Of a stretch of DNA of 64,000 bases, positions 41,519 to 53,099 are shown piece by piece. The DNA comes from Hemileia vastatrix (Eukaryota > Basidiomycota > Pucciniomycetes > Pucciniales > Zaghouaniaceae), in NCBI GenBank assembly GCA_030280995.1, contig JASXTE010000011.1:21137817-21201816 (forward strand), in the 5' to 3' direction. Both the position numbers and the translations under genes were made by a program. The notes below the pieces were generated by a model, which was not told the DNA's origin, did not search any database, and saw only the letters and a program-made list of their open reading frames with translations. The number at the start of each line of letters is the position of its first letter. The stretch's first letter is position 1.

Positions 41519-44098
41519 GAAGAGGAATTGGATCTGATTGATTATGATGAGGCTACCTCTGTGAGTTCTCGTTTAACTAAAAAATTATCTAAAATTAATC
41601 AATCATTGAACCAATCAGGATGTGGAAATGGAGGAAGTAGAAATTCTGGTGGAGACAAATTCTCAGGAACAGAAACCTTCAGTAAAACCCCCAGAAGGAC
41701 TTCCAAAAGGCTTCAAGATAAAAAAGATGCCTCCTCCTCAACAAGTAAAGAACCTTTCAACCCACATAAAAGAATTGAGAACAGAAAACTTGAGATTGAG
41801 GTCAAGAATAGATGATCTAGAAGAAAAGGTAAGAAGAATAGATGCTTTTCTTCAAGAGAAGAGAAGACCTCCTCCCCCCAGCGATCTTCAACAATTGGCT
41901 CCCCAGCAGCCAGAGAAGGTTGAAGTATCCAAGTGGCAGTGGGATTGGCTGAACACTCAGTGGGATTACCTGTCTCAAAATCAAAAGACTCAATTGCCTC
42001 AAGCAGGTCCATCAAGTCCCAGTCAATTCAACCCCACACCTCCTCACCCTTATCAAGGAGGCAGAAAAAGAAAAAACAATATGATCTTGCCCAGCAAGCC
42101 TTGGTAAGCACCTCTATTGAATCTCAAGTACCATTTCTTGTAGCTGATTCAGTTCCTTCAGGTCATTCTGGAAGAGGAGATGAAACTTTGAGACAAGTAG
42201 AGGCTGAGAGTAGTAGACAAATCACTCATGTATCTAATCCTTTAGTTTTAATTGCTACTTGAATGATAAATCCTGATATGGCTGTTCTTGTTGAAACACT
42301 TGATCCTGAGTTTTATGAGAATCTGGAAAGTTACTCTGTTTCCTTATTGAGAAACACTCCAGATGTAACAAAAATTAATGATGATTATTTGAGAGATATT
42401 ATTGCAAAGCAAAATCATATAATGAAGAATATGAAATTAACTCAAAAGTTTAATAGTTTGTTAACTGAGCAGGGTTATAAATCATTAAGGAGTGAATTTC
42501 AGAGAGTTTCTGATTATTTGTTTAATTATAAAGCAACTCATGAAAAGAAGGTTGCTTTATGGCAAAATATTAAAAATGATTTGTCTAAATTACAAGATGC
42601 TGTGTCTATCTGTTTCTAGGAGCTGGAGATAGATAAGATGAATCTGAAAAGATTGAATGATCATTATTCATCTTTTCAAAATAAAAATCAGTTATATTTT
42701 GCAACAATCAATGAGAGTTTATCTAGTCTTCCAAGAGTGAAAACCAGACTAGCAACCATTGAAGAGAAATTGAACTCATTGTTTAATGATCAAAAATATT
42801 CTGACATTTCTTTAAAGGAACAGATGGTGCAGGATTCCCCAAGTTTACCTGTTGCTAGTTCATCTAAAGTAAAAATAGTTCCAGAGATAACTTTTGATAC
42901 TACTGAGTTTCCATCAAAAATTGATGATGCACCAGGATCTTCAACAGAAGGATTAAACAATGAAATTACTGCACAACCGGAGAATTCACAGCTGCTTCTT
43001 ACTCAGAAACAAGCTAGTAATAAGGAGAATCCTTCAAATCAAAAGAATTGGCCAAAACTTGACCAGTATCCAACATTTGATGGTGATTCTTCTTCTGATT
43101 GGCAGAAATTCATTTGCAAAATTGATAACTTAAAAAACTCTTACAAACTCCCAGATGAGGAAACTGTGTCTAAGTTAATTTATTTATTTACCAATGTAGC
43201 CCTAATGTGGTATGAATCTGTCCTCCTGGATAGGAATGATTACTCATGGGAAGATTGGAAAAAATTAATTAAAGCACAATTTGGGGGCTCCAAGTTTAGG
43301 ATGGCTCAAAAAAGGCATTATGAGGAAGCTAGATATAGTTCTTCTACTGTTAAACCTATTGAGTTCTTAATGAAACTTGTAAAAATCTTGAGAGATATGG
43401 ACCCAAAAATGGAGTTTGAGATATGGAAGGACAAGATCCTTCATAAACTACCAATGTCTTTGAGAGACTTGATTGTGGCTAGGACTGAGTTCACCAGAGA
43501 ACCTTCTTCTTTCATCAATACTTGTAATGAAATTCTTCTAAACAACAAGTATTATGCCAGAAGATTCATTCCTAGAAACACTTTGGAGAAAACCTCCACT
43601 TACCAAAAGAAACCTCTAGAAAAGGTTGGTAAACCTTCTGCCCCTGTTGCACACAAAAAGTATGCAACAAACACTTGCTTCAAGTGCAACAAGCCTTGGC
43701 AGAAAGGCCATGTTTGTGACAAGAAGATAAATCTTGTGGAACAAACTGAGGAGCATGCTGATGACACAATAGCACTGGATGATACTTCAAGTGATTGTGC
43801 CAGCAATATTTCATATGAATCTCAACAGGAAATCTTGATGCTGGAAGAGGATATTCATTATTTAAATAATATTGATATTGATAATAATGATTTATCTACA
43901 GTTGAGGATGCTGAGATCATAAAGAACATTGAGGATAGCTCAATTGTTATTGCCCCTCTCAAGGCACCAGTCTTGATTAATGGAACCAGCATTGAAGTTT
44001 TTCTGGATTCTGGAGCTGGAGGAAGTGTAGTATCTGAAAGAGCACTTGCTTCAGTGGATCAAGACTATAAATTTAAAACTTATGCCTATCATTTCTGA
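41519..44098 (+). pseudogene. GypB gag and protease
   Basis: Frame pieces 41519-41815, 41622-42107, then one frame 41933-44098 broken by TGA 42260-42262 and TAG 42617-42619. The N-terminal part is acidic, then a coiled coil (LRTENLRLRSRIDDLEEKV). The capsid-like region is WPKLDQYPTFDGDSSSDWQ to ALMWYESVLL, YSWEDWKKLIKAQFGG. Zinc knuckle-like CFKCNKPWQKGHVC at about 43678. Protease active site VFLDSGAGGSVVS at about 44000, after which the frame shifts. GypA entered near the beginning of this coding region (ACGT). Confidence 0.75.
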
Positions 44099-45964
44099 AA
44101 ATTGGAGAGGATATGGCTCTTTTTTGTCCCCCATTGGTAAATACAAGGCCACAGTGTTTTTTAAATATAACCATGGTTTTCTAAGAGCTATTTGTGATTT
44201 TGTTGTCATGAAAAATGATAACTTAAGCAATTGGTTTATTGTAGGGAATGATATTTTAACCAAGTATGGCATAAAATTGGATCCCTCAAACCAATGTTTC
44301 ACAATGGGGATGAATGGGAAGAGGAAATTTAAGATTTCTTCCTCCAAAAAATTATTAAAACCAGAATTGAACACATGTGATTCTGTAGTTCAATTTAAAG
44401 GAAGATCTACAAAAGAAATGCATGCCATTATGTCTGAAATTGACAATGCTTCTTTTGGAGAACAACTTTCTGGTGAGGATAAAGATTCCATCATTAACTT
44501 GATAAAGTCTTTTCCTATGGCCTTTGCTCATGGGTCACATGAACTGGGATTAGTTAAAGAAGAAATGAAACTTTCATTGTCTTTTTGATTAACTGATATA
44601 TCACCTAGTTTAAAGAAGAAGCCTTATGCTGCTTCTCCCACAAAGAGAAAAGATATTGAAGACAATATCTCTACCCTTTTAAAAATGAATATTATTGAAA
44701 AGGTAATTGAAACACCTAAATATTGTGTTATCTCACCTGTCCTAATTTCTTATGAGAAAGATAAATCCAGGTTATGTTGTAATCATAGAGCACTGAATAC
44801 TTATACTAATGATGATATCTATCCTTTACCAAGAATTAGCTCTATACATGCTACCTTACAGGGTGCTAAATATATCAGCTGTTTGGATGGTAACAAGGGA
44901 TATCACCAGGTACCTTTTGAGAAAAATTCTCAGAATTTTCTGATGATTGCTACTCATATGGGTACTTATAAGTATGTAAGGATGCCATTTGGCCCTAAAA
45001 ATGCCCCTTCAGTTTTTCAAAAAGTTATGGATAACACATTCCATCAAGAGATAATTGAAGGATGGCTCATGGTTTATATTGATGATATCATTATATTCTC
45101 AAAAAAATTTGAGGACCATCTTAACCACCTGTGTAAAGTGTTCCAGAAAATGGATGAAATAAATATGACACTTGCTTTGAAGAAATGTAAATTTGGTTTC
45201 CATTCTTTAAAAGTTCTTGGTCATGTTATTTCAGGGTTAAAGATATGTGTTGACCAAAACAAATTGGCAGCCATACAGCAGGTGAAGGCTCCTACTACAG
45301 TTAGAGAGCTACAGAGTTTTTTGGGAATGTGTGGATACTATAGATAGTATATTAAAAATTACCAAGTCATAGCTTTACCCCTTACCCAATTAACTAGAAA
45401 GGATGTTTCTTTTGTCTGGAATATTGAAAGACAAAGAGCCTTTGACACTATGAAAAACTGTTTGATGTCAGCACCAATTCTTGCTTTACCTGACTTTAAT
45501 CAACCATTTGTTTTGTACACTGATGCCAGTTTTATTGGTCTTGGTGCTGCCCTCCATCAAAAACAAGTGATGAATGATAAAGTATCAGAAGTAGTAATTT
45601 TTTATATTTCAAGAACCTTGAGATATAGTGAATTGAAATATGGTGCTACTCAACTTGAATGTTTAGCTGTAGTGTGGGCTCTAGAGAAGCTACATTATTA
45701 CCTAGATAACCAGAAATTTGAACTTGTCACTGACTTCAGTGCAGTTAAATCCCTTTTAAACTTGAAAACACCTAACAGACATATGTTCAGATGGCAGTTA
45801 GCTGTTCAGGAATACAGAGGTAGAATTACAAGTATACATAGGGCTGGTATTGTTCACTCAAATGTGGATATGTTATCAAGGTTACCTTTACCAAATGATG
45901 ACTCTAATCCTGCTTATGATCCTGAGGATGAAATTATTCATATTCATGGGATATATGTGGTTGA
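44046..45964 (+). pseudogene. GypB reverse transcriptase and RNase H
   Basis: Pieces in one frame (44046-44588, 44685-45347, 45450-46022) separated by stops. Reverse transcriptase: IIEKVIETPKYCVISPVLI, RLCCNHRALNTYTND, CLDGNKGYHQVPF, MPFGPKNAPSVFQKVMD, and VYIDDIIIFSKKFEDHL with both Asp present. RNase H: FVLYTDASFIGLGAALHQ and ELKYGATQLECLAVVWALEK, ending with the VHSNVDMLSRLP tail. Inactive because of the stops. Confidence 0.8.
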
Positions 45965-47530
45965 TTGGAGGAAGAGCTATTACAGCTTATTCTGGATTCA
46001 TATGATAAGGACACTGACTTAAAAAAGTTATGCACCATATTAAATGATCTAAAGAATGCTTCAATACAAGCATTAATTAAAACCCTTCCACCAAAGAACC
46101 AAAAGGCTTTGGAAAAAGGTAAATTTCTAATAGATGAAGGATATCTATATTATAGAAAAAAGTTGAGTAATGTTATTTTTATTCATCCTTCTATGAAAGA
46201 AATAATCTTGAAAATTTGTCATGATGACATATTAGCTGGACATTTTAATCTTGAAAAAACAATGATCAGAATTAAGAACACTGCTTGGCGGGTTAATATG
46301 TCTGAGGAAACCAAATTATATGTTGAAACTTGTGATTCTTGCCAAAAATCAAAAAGATTGACTGGTAAAAGAGCTGGATTAATGCAACATATTGAACCTC
46401 CTGATGCACCATGGCAGATAATAAACATGGATTTTGTAACAGGATTACCTATTGCTGAAAAAGACAGTTATAACTCTTGTTGGGTTATTGTGGACAGATT
46501 CACTAAAATGTGTAAATTTATCCCTACTCACAAGGATGTTTCCACTAAAGAATTAGCTTTCTTATGGTGGTCTCATATGTTTAATACTTCTTGATTTCCC
46601 AAAGCCGTAATCTCTGACAAAGATCCTAAATTTACCTCTGAATTTTTGATGTCTCTAATATATGTTTGTGGATGTCACCTGAGACTCTCTACTTCCCATC
46701 ATCCTCAAACTGATGGATTAGCTGAAAGAATGATTCAGAATTTAGAGGAAATGATAAGAGGGTATTGTGCCTTTGGCCTTGAGTATAGAGACAATGAAAG
46801 ATTCACTCATGATTGGGTTACCTTACTTCCTGGGTTAGAATTTCCTTATAATAGCACAGCTCATTCTGTTACTCAAAGAAAGCCTTTTTTTTAGCTCTGG
46901 CTTGGATATGTTCCAAATACTCCTGCCCAAATTCTCAATAATAAAATACCTAAATTTGATTGACATCCTGGTGTAAAATCTTTTCTTCAAATGCAACAAC
47001 TTTGCAGAAGTCATGTTCAAAATTGTATTGAAAAATCCTTTGAATATGAGAAGAAGAGATAGGACAAAGCCCATAAAGAATACACTTTTAAAAAGGGTGA
47101 TGAAGTGTTGATTTCTACAGTCCACTTCAATTTACAAGGTAATAACAAATTGAAAGACCCATTTGTTGGTCCATGTGTTGGTCCATTTGTTGTCAGAAGA
47201 ATGATTGGAGATAATGCAGTTGAAGTTATTTTTTATTTTCCATATAAAAGAAAACATCCTGTTTTTCCAATATCTCTTCTGAAACCTTACACATCCAATA
47301 GTGATTTATTTCCAAAAAGGACGAGAAGACCAAAGAGAACCCCAAATGAAATCACTGAAACAGCAGAAATTGAAAATATTCTGAATGACAGAATAGTCAC
47401 TGCTGAAAAAGGTACAGAATACTTATTGAGATTCAAGAATAAATCATCTGAATATGATTCTTGGATACCTGGAAAGGAGATATCTAATCTTCCTACTCTA
47501 CTAAAAAAGTATAAAAAGAAAAAATCATAG
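45965..47530 (+). pseudogene. GypB integrase and chromodomain
   Basis: Frame changed relative to RNase H. Zinc domain (HDDILAGHFNLEKTMIRI, CDSCQKSKRL), core NMDFVTGLPIAEKDSYNSCW, AVISDKDPKF and HHPQTDGLAERM, so D, D and E are present, split by stops at 46592-46594 and 46892-46894 and by others up to 47060. The last piece, 47105-47530, ends in a chromodomain: EIENILNDRIVTAEKGTEY, LLRFKNKSSEYDSWIPGKEI. Chromodomains direct integration to heterochromatin, which suits an element lodged in old transposons. Confidence 0.8.
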
Positions 47531-47563
47531 CATTTTTTTATTGTTTTTTTTAGAGTGAGGGAG

Positions 47564-48358
47564 TGTCAGCCAGGCTACTAGACTTACCCAGTAAAATAAT
47601 TAATTATTTTACTGAGATGAAGCCACACCTTTTTTTATTAATAATTAATTATTTAGTACTTACTTATGTATTACTTACAACTAACTAGCTAAGTATATTA
47701 AGTAATGTAAATAATTAATAAGTTTAAGTAATTTTCCCATAAATTTTTACTCCCTAACACTGTGCTCAATAATACAGCTGATTAGGAATAAAAATAATAA
47801 TAAAAATATAATAAAATTCTTAAAAATATCAAATTCTTTTACTGAGAGATTTGGATTTCCATGAAATCAATATATTTAAATCAAATGTGTTGTATTAATT
47901 GTGAAAGTCCAAGGGAACTCATATTTTATTGCAAATGAAAATGATACCCTTGTTGACGTACCAATTAATTTATTTTTTATTTATTTCATATACACTCTTT
48001 TTTATTCAGTTTTCTTCTCACACCCTTGTATTAGGTGGTGTTAACTCCGTGTCTTTATTTCCCATATTTTTTCCTATAAAAGGCCCTCACTTTTTGTACT
48101 TTTCATCTCATTCCTTACTTATATATCTTACACATTCCTATTTACAACCTCTATTACTATTCTTTATCATTTTAGTAGTTACATTCACGTACTCTTAATC
48201 TATAAATAATAATAAAAATTTGTCCCACCTCTTATAACTTGAGTAAAAACATTAAAATTTGAAAGAAATACGTATCATACCTTTAAGAGTCTACTGAAAC
48301 CCTTAAAATCCTTGTAGTACCTCCAATTTTTCCTTCTAGACAAAGAGAGCCACTGACA
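47564..48358 (+). repeat. GypB 3' LTR
   Basis: 795 bp, TGTCAGCCAGG to CACTGACA, followed by the ATGAG duplication. Confidence 0.9.
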
Positions 48359-48518
48359 ATGAGGGTATTAGCTCATTTGTTTCAAATCCCTCCAGGAGTG
48401 GATACTCCTTGTACCAAACCTTTTCAAAGTCAGAGCCAACATCATCCTTCCAACTTGCACCAGACATTTGCATTTGAAAAGCTTTTATTGGCCAACCATT
48501 GTGCCTTTTTCCACCCAT
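48359..48518 (-). pseudogene. Tet-like oxygenase, N-terminal part (HarbZ), cut off by GypB
   Basis: Starts at ATG 48518-48516, with an in-frame TAA directly upstream and a CAG acceptor-like site 15 bp before it. Reads MGGKRHNGWPIKAFQMQMSG, ASWKDDVGSDFEKVWYKEY to NELIPS, where the LTR begins. Without GypB and one ATGAG, the next codons are those at 26066 downward (SSCPG), in frame. Confidence 0.7.
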
Positions 48519-48559
48519 TTAGATAATCTAGTTCTGAAATTAAAAGAAAAAACCAAAAA

Positions 48560-48880
48560 AATAAAATAAAATAAGCAAATTTTTATGATGATGTAAGGTC
48601 TACAACTAATTAAACCAACATGCTGAGTATCTTAACAAAAATTTTATATTTAAAATCAATACAAATTTTTTGTGGTTGGGTTTAATATAATTCTGAAATA
48701 AAAAAATTAAATAAAAGAAAAAGAAAAATGAAATAAAAGAAAAGAAAAAAACAAAAAAATTGTCAGCAACTTTTTATGATAGCATAAGGTCTAAAACTAA
48801 TTAAACCAACATGCAGAGTATCTTAAGAAAATTTTGAAAAGGAATTCAAAACAATTGGGTCCTAGTTGGGTTTAAGAAAA
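48560..48880. repeat. Two-unit tandem repeat, about 190 bp
   Basis: TAAGGTCTA(C/A)AACTAATTAAACC and AACATGC(T/A)GAGTATCTTAA occur near 48594 and 48786. Confidence 0.65.
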
Positions 48881-48954
48881 ATACTTCAGAGTGCCTGGAA
48901 AAGGCCCATCTTTTATGACTTCTGATTTAGTTAAAGCCCCATTTTTAAAATTTT

Positions 48955-49245
48955 TTTGTTGCCCCAGCAGTTTTTTTAAGATTTTTTTTTTTTAGTTTTT
49001 TATTAGTTTTTTTTATTGCTTTTTTTGTCCCAGAAAACTTGCTTCGGGTGAGGCTTAATTTTTTTTTAGAATTTTTATTTTATTTTTTTTGGCCCCAGCA
49101 GACTTGCTTCTTCTGGGTTAACTTTTTATTTTTGATAAAAAAATTTTTTTAGCCCCATTTAAGCTTGCCCCAGCAGAGACGAGTCTCCTGGGGCAAAAAA
49201 ATTACATGGTTGCCCCAGAAGACTTGCTTCTGCTGGGGAAAATAC
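48955..49245. repeat. GCCCCAG hairpin repeats
   Basis: Five degenerate copies of CCCCAGnAG, ACTTG, CTnCTGGGG or close variants (near 48960, 49030, 49092, 49165, 49213). The 49165 copy is an almost perfect palindrome (GCCCCAGCAGAGAC/GAGTCTCCTGGGGC). Confidence 0.65.
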
Positions 49246-49539
49246 TTGGCACAAGTTGCTTGTGTTTGCAAGCAACTTGCAAAAAAATTTCTTTCTTGAA
49301 AACTTTATGTCACAAAGAAAAAAATGATGCTGTGTGCTCTCTCTTGAAATGAATTTAGTTTTATTCATTAGGTTTTATCGAGGCCTGGTAGTGGTATGGC
49401 TTCAGTAGAGGGAGAAATAGTTGCTAGTTATGGGCCAGGTACCACCCTCAAGATTCTTCAAGAGCCGCAGTGGTCAAGAATGTAGTTTTTTTGGTTTTTT
49501 TTTAATTTACAATTTTTTTATTTTTCTTGCTTTTTTTTA
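49246..49539. other. Unassigned sequence in HarbZ
   Basis: AT-rich. One TTATCGAGGCCTGGTAGTGG block; no gene or repeat recognised. Confidence 0.4.
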
Positions 49540-50165
49540 TTTATTTTTATGCTTGAAATTTGATTGAAGTCATGTTCTGAAAAGACACAGCATCTTTTCT
49601 GTTGCATGACTTTATTTCCTTTTCTCTCGTTCAAAATGTCAGATGGACTACAGGAAAGTAAAATTGTGGTGAAACTAAGAAGAAGAAATTTAATACTAAT
49701 ATTACACTGCATCATTTTCAATTAGTTCAACAAAATCATTTTCAATAATCAAGAATAGTCTGATAAAACTTGAGTCAAAATCTTGTATGGTCAATCAAAA
49801 AGGAGAAAAAAAGAATGTAGTGTTAAGAAACAACAGGTCATGTGCTGAAAAGACACAGCATCTTTTCTGCTCACTTGAAAGTTTTTCATTGCATCAGTAA
49901 ATTTGAAAGAAATTAAAGAGGTAGAATAGAAAGATAAACCTTGAGTTAGCATCTTGTATGGTAAATCAAAAAGAAGAAAAAAACAATTTAGTGTTGAGAA
50001 AAGACAGCTCACCTGCTGAAAAGACACAGTGTCTTTTCTGCTCACTTGAAAGTTTTGCATTGCACCAGTAAATTTAAAAGAAATAAATGAGGTATAGCTG
50101 ATAACTTGAACTACAGAAATTGAAATAAATTTACATGATGGAAAAGATGCTGTGTCTTTTCAGCA
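49540..50165. repeat. GAAAAGA hairpin repeats, about 165-185-bp unit
   Basis: CTGAAAAGACACAG(C/T)(A/G)TCTTTTCTG, a GAAAAGA/TCTTTTC hairpin, occurs near 49576, 49847 and 50012, and inverted near 50143. The last two direct copies sit in 165-bp tandem units with GCTCACTTGAAAGTTTT. Confidence 0.7.
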
Positions 50166-50274
50166 CGTGACTCAATCATAATTCAGGAATAAAAATAATC
50201 AAAAAATGTACAAAGAAAATTTGTAAAAGACTATAGATGTGAAAAAATGTCACATTACCTGAAATAAAAATTAA

Positions 50275-51632
50275 TCAATTAAAAAAGTCAAGTAATTTTT
50301 TAATGTCCTCATAAGTTTGCCATTTTTTATACATTACATAATAAAGTCTTTTTTTTAAATTTTCTTGCTTTTCCAATTCACACCTTGCCATTTCTCTTTG
50401 AAATTCACAGTCTTTTGATTTCTCTGAGAAAAGATGAACTCTTTCCATCTCCTCTGTCTCAAATCTGGCCTTTTCAAAATTAGATTGAAGCAAAAATATT
50501 TTTCCCTCCTAATCGAAGGCCCTTTGATCTTTCATTAGCATATGATCAAACTTTATCTTCTCAAATTCAAGGGCATTTCATGCAATACAGGATTTTGCTA
50601 CAAAAAGAGAAATGAAAAAAATAAGTTATTGAATAAGATATATAGTGACTTATTGTTAGTTATATCTTTTTTCTCAAAATAATCATCAAGGGAAGCCAAA
50701 GAGCTTGATGAAGTATTACCAATTTTTGAAAGATGGTTCAAGTTCACTGATGTTGAGGCTTGACAATTTAGTTTATAATTTGAGCTAGAGGGTTCAGGAA
50801 GTTCATCTAATGCAGCTTACAAAGCTTGATTCTTATTTGTGGGATTGATAATCTTTTTTGGAATTTAAGTTAGAGTAGGAGTAGTAGGAGACTAGAAAAG
50901 AAAGAAAGAAAGAGAACTTTAGAGAAGAATTTAAGAAAAAAGAAAAAGTAAACATACATCAGACTCTGAGGACTCAGATCTGCTCCAAACTAATTGTTCT
51001 GCTTGAAAGTCAGGATCATCTTTGGCTGAACTATGGTGAGAGGCTTCAGGGGATTGATCTCCTTCAAGTAAAGGTTTTTCAGAAGGATTATAGGAAGGTT
51101 TGGATCCAGAGGGTATATACTTAGTAGTATTGTGTAGAAACAAAGGGTTGACATCAACTAAGGAACCAAAAAGAATATCCATTTCCTCATAGTAAGGACA
51201 AATGACATTGATCTTTTCAGAAACAGTAGTAATTCCAATCTCTAAACCTCATCATCAACACCAAAGCCAGTGGAAGTGGAAGAAAAATGAGCCTTTTTAT
51301 ATTTCAATTGATAACTTTTGAATCTCTCCTTTATTTTCTTAGGAGTGATGTCAATTCTCCCTTGTGTTTTTTTCTTTACTTCATTTGCCATCAACAAGAA
51401 GCCATTTACCTTTGATGAAGGTGGATTTCCAATGCAGGTGGACTTCTCACATCCAAAAAATGCATCATAATTAAATTATATCTTGAGGAAGTTGATGATG
51501 ACAAGATAATCTTCCTTTTTTAGCTGTCCAGACTTTGGTTTCTCAGGTGAGGGGCTAGCATTATGAGGAGACTTTTGTGATGAATAATTTTTTTGAGATG
51601 CCTTTTGAGTGTTGTATTTTTGGGGAGGCATT
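50275..51632 (-). pseudogene. Accessory SANT/Myb-like, coiled-coil protein (HarbZ)
   Basis: ATG at 51632 (MPPQKYNTQKASQKNYSSQK). Then KSGQLKKEDYLVIINFLKI, YDAFFGCEKSTCIGNPPSSK and ANEVKKKTQGRIDITPKKIK, ERFKSYQLKYKKAHF. After a frameshift near 51240 come GITTVSEKINVICPYYEEMD and ILFGSLVDVNPLF (51182-50931). A disrupted middle follows, then the C-terminal helix 50493-50275 (NFEKARFETEEMERVHLFSE). Same domain order as the HarbW protein, but only a short coiled coil. Stops in the N-terminal part (TAA after NFLKI) and the middle make it a pseudogene. Transcribed in the same direction as the oxygenase. Confidence 0.7.
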
Positions 51633-51739
51633 ATGAAACTGGTATGTTACAAGAAAAGAAATTAAGAAAGAGGTTGAAAAAAAACAAGGGAAAAAGCATG
51701 CCTAATAAAAAGGTCACAATAAAATGTTTCAAATCTCAG

Positions 51740-51993
51740 TGAGGATGGAGGAGGGGAAGGAGATCAGTGTGTCACATGTGACAAGGATGGTATGGGCAAG
51801 GAAGGTATGATGTGGCCAACATGTGGTTGTGAAAAAAAAATCACAAAAAAAGTGCTGATTTGAGGTCAGAGCTGACACACATTTGTGAAATAATTGACTT
51901 ATTTGCAAAATTTAAGTGCTAGTTTGTAAGTGCTGATTTGGGTTGAGATCCACACTTAAGTTAAGCGCGGCTTTTCCAGAACTGAAACCCCCT
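51740..51993 (-). repeat. HarbZ accessory-side terminus
   Basis: Carries GTCACATGTGAC, CAACATGTGGTTGTGA and the double AAGTGCTxxTTTG blocks shared with 2899-3100 and 20680-20890. The subterminal palindrome is eroded here (ATCCACACTTAA versus TTAAGCGCGGCT). Confidence 0.75.
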
Positions 51994-52009
51994 AATAAGT
52001 GAAGAGAAA

Positions 52010-53040
52010 GGTAGTATGAGGCATCTGGAAGGATAAATTCATGATGTAAAAATTATGTTATGTATTATGAAATAAATGAATGTAAAATTGGGAAAAAAAG
52101 GCACAACTTTAAAGGTCAATATCTTAGCAACCACTGAACCAAATTCTAGTCAGTTTTCTAAAAATGAAAGATAGGCTTCAGAAGTATCTTCAGCTAACTG
52201 GAAAGTTGATTCAAATAAAACTAACCCTAATACTGACTCTGGTTTTCAAAATTGCACAGAAACTTGAAAACTGATGATGAAAATTCCAACAAGGGGGAGA
52301 TAAAAGCCTAGATAATCTTAGGAATCTGGAAGGATTAATGCATGATGTAAACATTATGATATGCATTATGAAATAAATAAAAGTGAAATTTTGAAAAAAA
52401 GGCTCAACTTTAAAGGTCAATATCTCAGCAACCACTGAACCAAATTCAAATTGGTTTGCTGGATATGAAAAATAGGCTTGAGAAGTATCTTCGGCTAAAA
52501 GGAAAGTTGATTAAAATAAAATAAACCCTAATTCTGATTCTGATTTTCAAAATTGCACAAAAACTTGAAATGTGATGATGAAAATTCCAAAAAGAGGGAG
52601 ATAAAAGCCTAGATAATCATTAGATAAGAGTTTCAGAATCATTATTTGCTAATTATGCAATATAAAAATGTGAAATAAGATAAGTGAAATTTGGAAAAAA
52701 AGGCTCAACTTCAAAGGTCAAAGTCTCAGCAACCACTGAACCTAATTCAAAACTGTTTGCAGGAAATGAAAGTTATACTCCAGGAGAATCTTTAGTCAAA
52801 GGAAATGTGATTTAAATAAACCTAACCTTAACTTGTTATATAAAAATGAAAGAAAACAGTCAACTTCTTTAAAGGTCAATATCTTAGCAACCACTGAACC
52901 AAATTCAAATCTGTTTGTGGGAAATAAAATATAGCCTTTAGAGGGATCTTCAATTAAAAGGAAATTAGATTTGAATAAACCTAAACCTAATTCCAAGTCT
53001 GATTTTCAAAATTTTACAAAAACTTGAAAAGTGATAATAA
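52010..53040 (-). repeat. About 300-bp leader repeats of HarbV
   Basis: Two long units (about 52010-52320 and 52320-52620) and two shorter ones (to 53040) share GGCTCAACTTTAAAGGTCAA, CAGCAACCACTGAACC and AACCCTAATTCTGA. Homologous to 830-1200. Minus-strand upstream region of the lost Tet-like gene. Confidence 0.7.
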
Positions 53041-53099
53041 ATATGACAACATGAGAAGTTGAACAAGTCCACTAATATCCATATATAAGTCCTACATAT

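Larger units (their letters stand above)
26072..48358 (+). mobile_element. GypB: Ty3/gypsy chromovirus inside the HarbZ oxygenase gene
   Basis: LTRs 26072-26869 and 47564-48358 begin TGTCAG and end TGACA or CAACA. ATGAG duplication at 26067-26071 and 48359-48363. The internal region is split by GypA; without it GypB is about 8.5 kb. Order gag, protease, reverse transcriptase, RNase H, integrase, chromodomain, all plus strand, with many stops. Polypurine stretch TAGAGTGAGGGAG directly before the 3' LTR. Confidence 0.9.
22144..51993. mobile_element. HarbZ: three-gene Harbinger-like element inside HarbV
   Basis: Termini AGGGGGTGTCAGTTCTGG at 22144 and CCAGAACTGAAACCCCCT at 51993; AAT at 22141-22143 and 51994-51996. 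Subtracting GypB and the solo LTR leaves about 6.3 kb: transposase (+), Tet-like oxygenase (-), hairpin-rich repeats, accessory protein (-). It is the only copy here with all three genes traceable along most of their length. The transposase is a pseudogene and the accessory frame is damaged. The oxygenase is open apart from GypB. Confidence 0.85.

Noticed and set aside
41453..41815. A single gene starting in the GypA LTR and running into gag
   Set aside because: It crosses the ACGT insertion boundary; the fusion is accidental.
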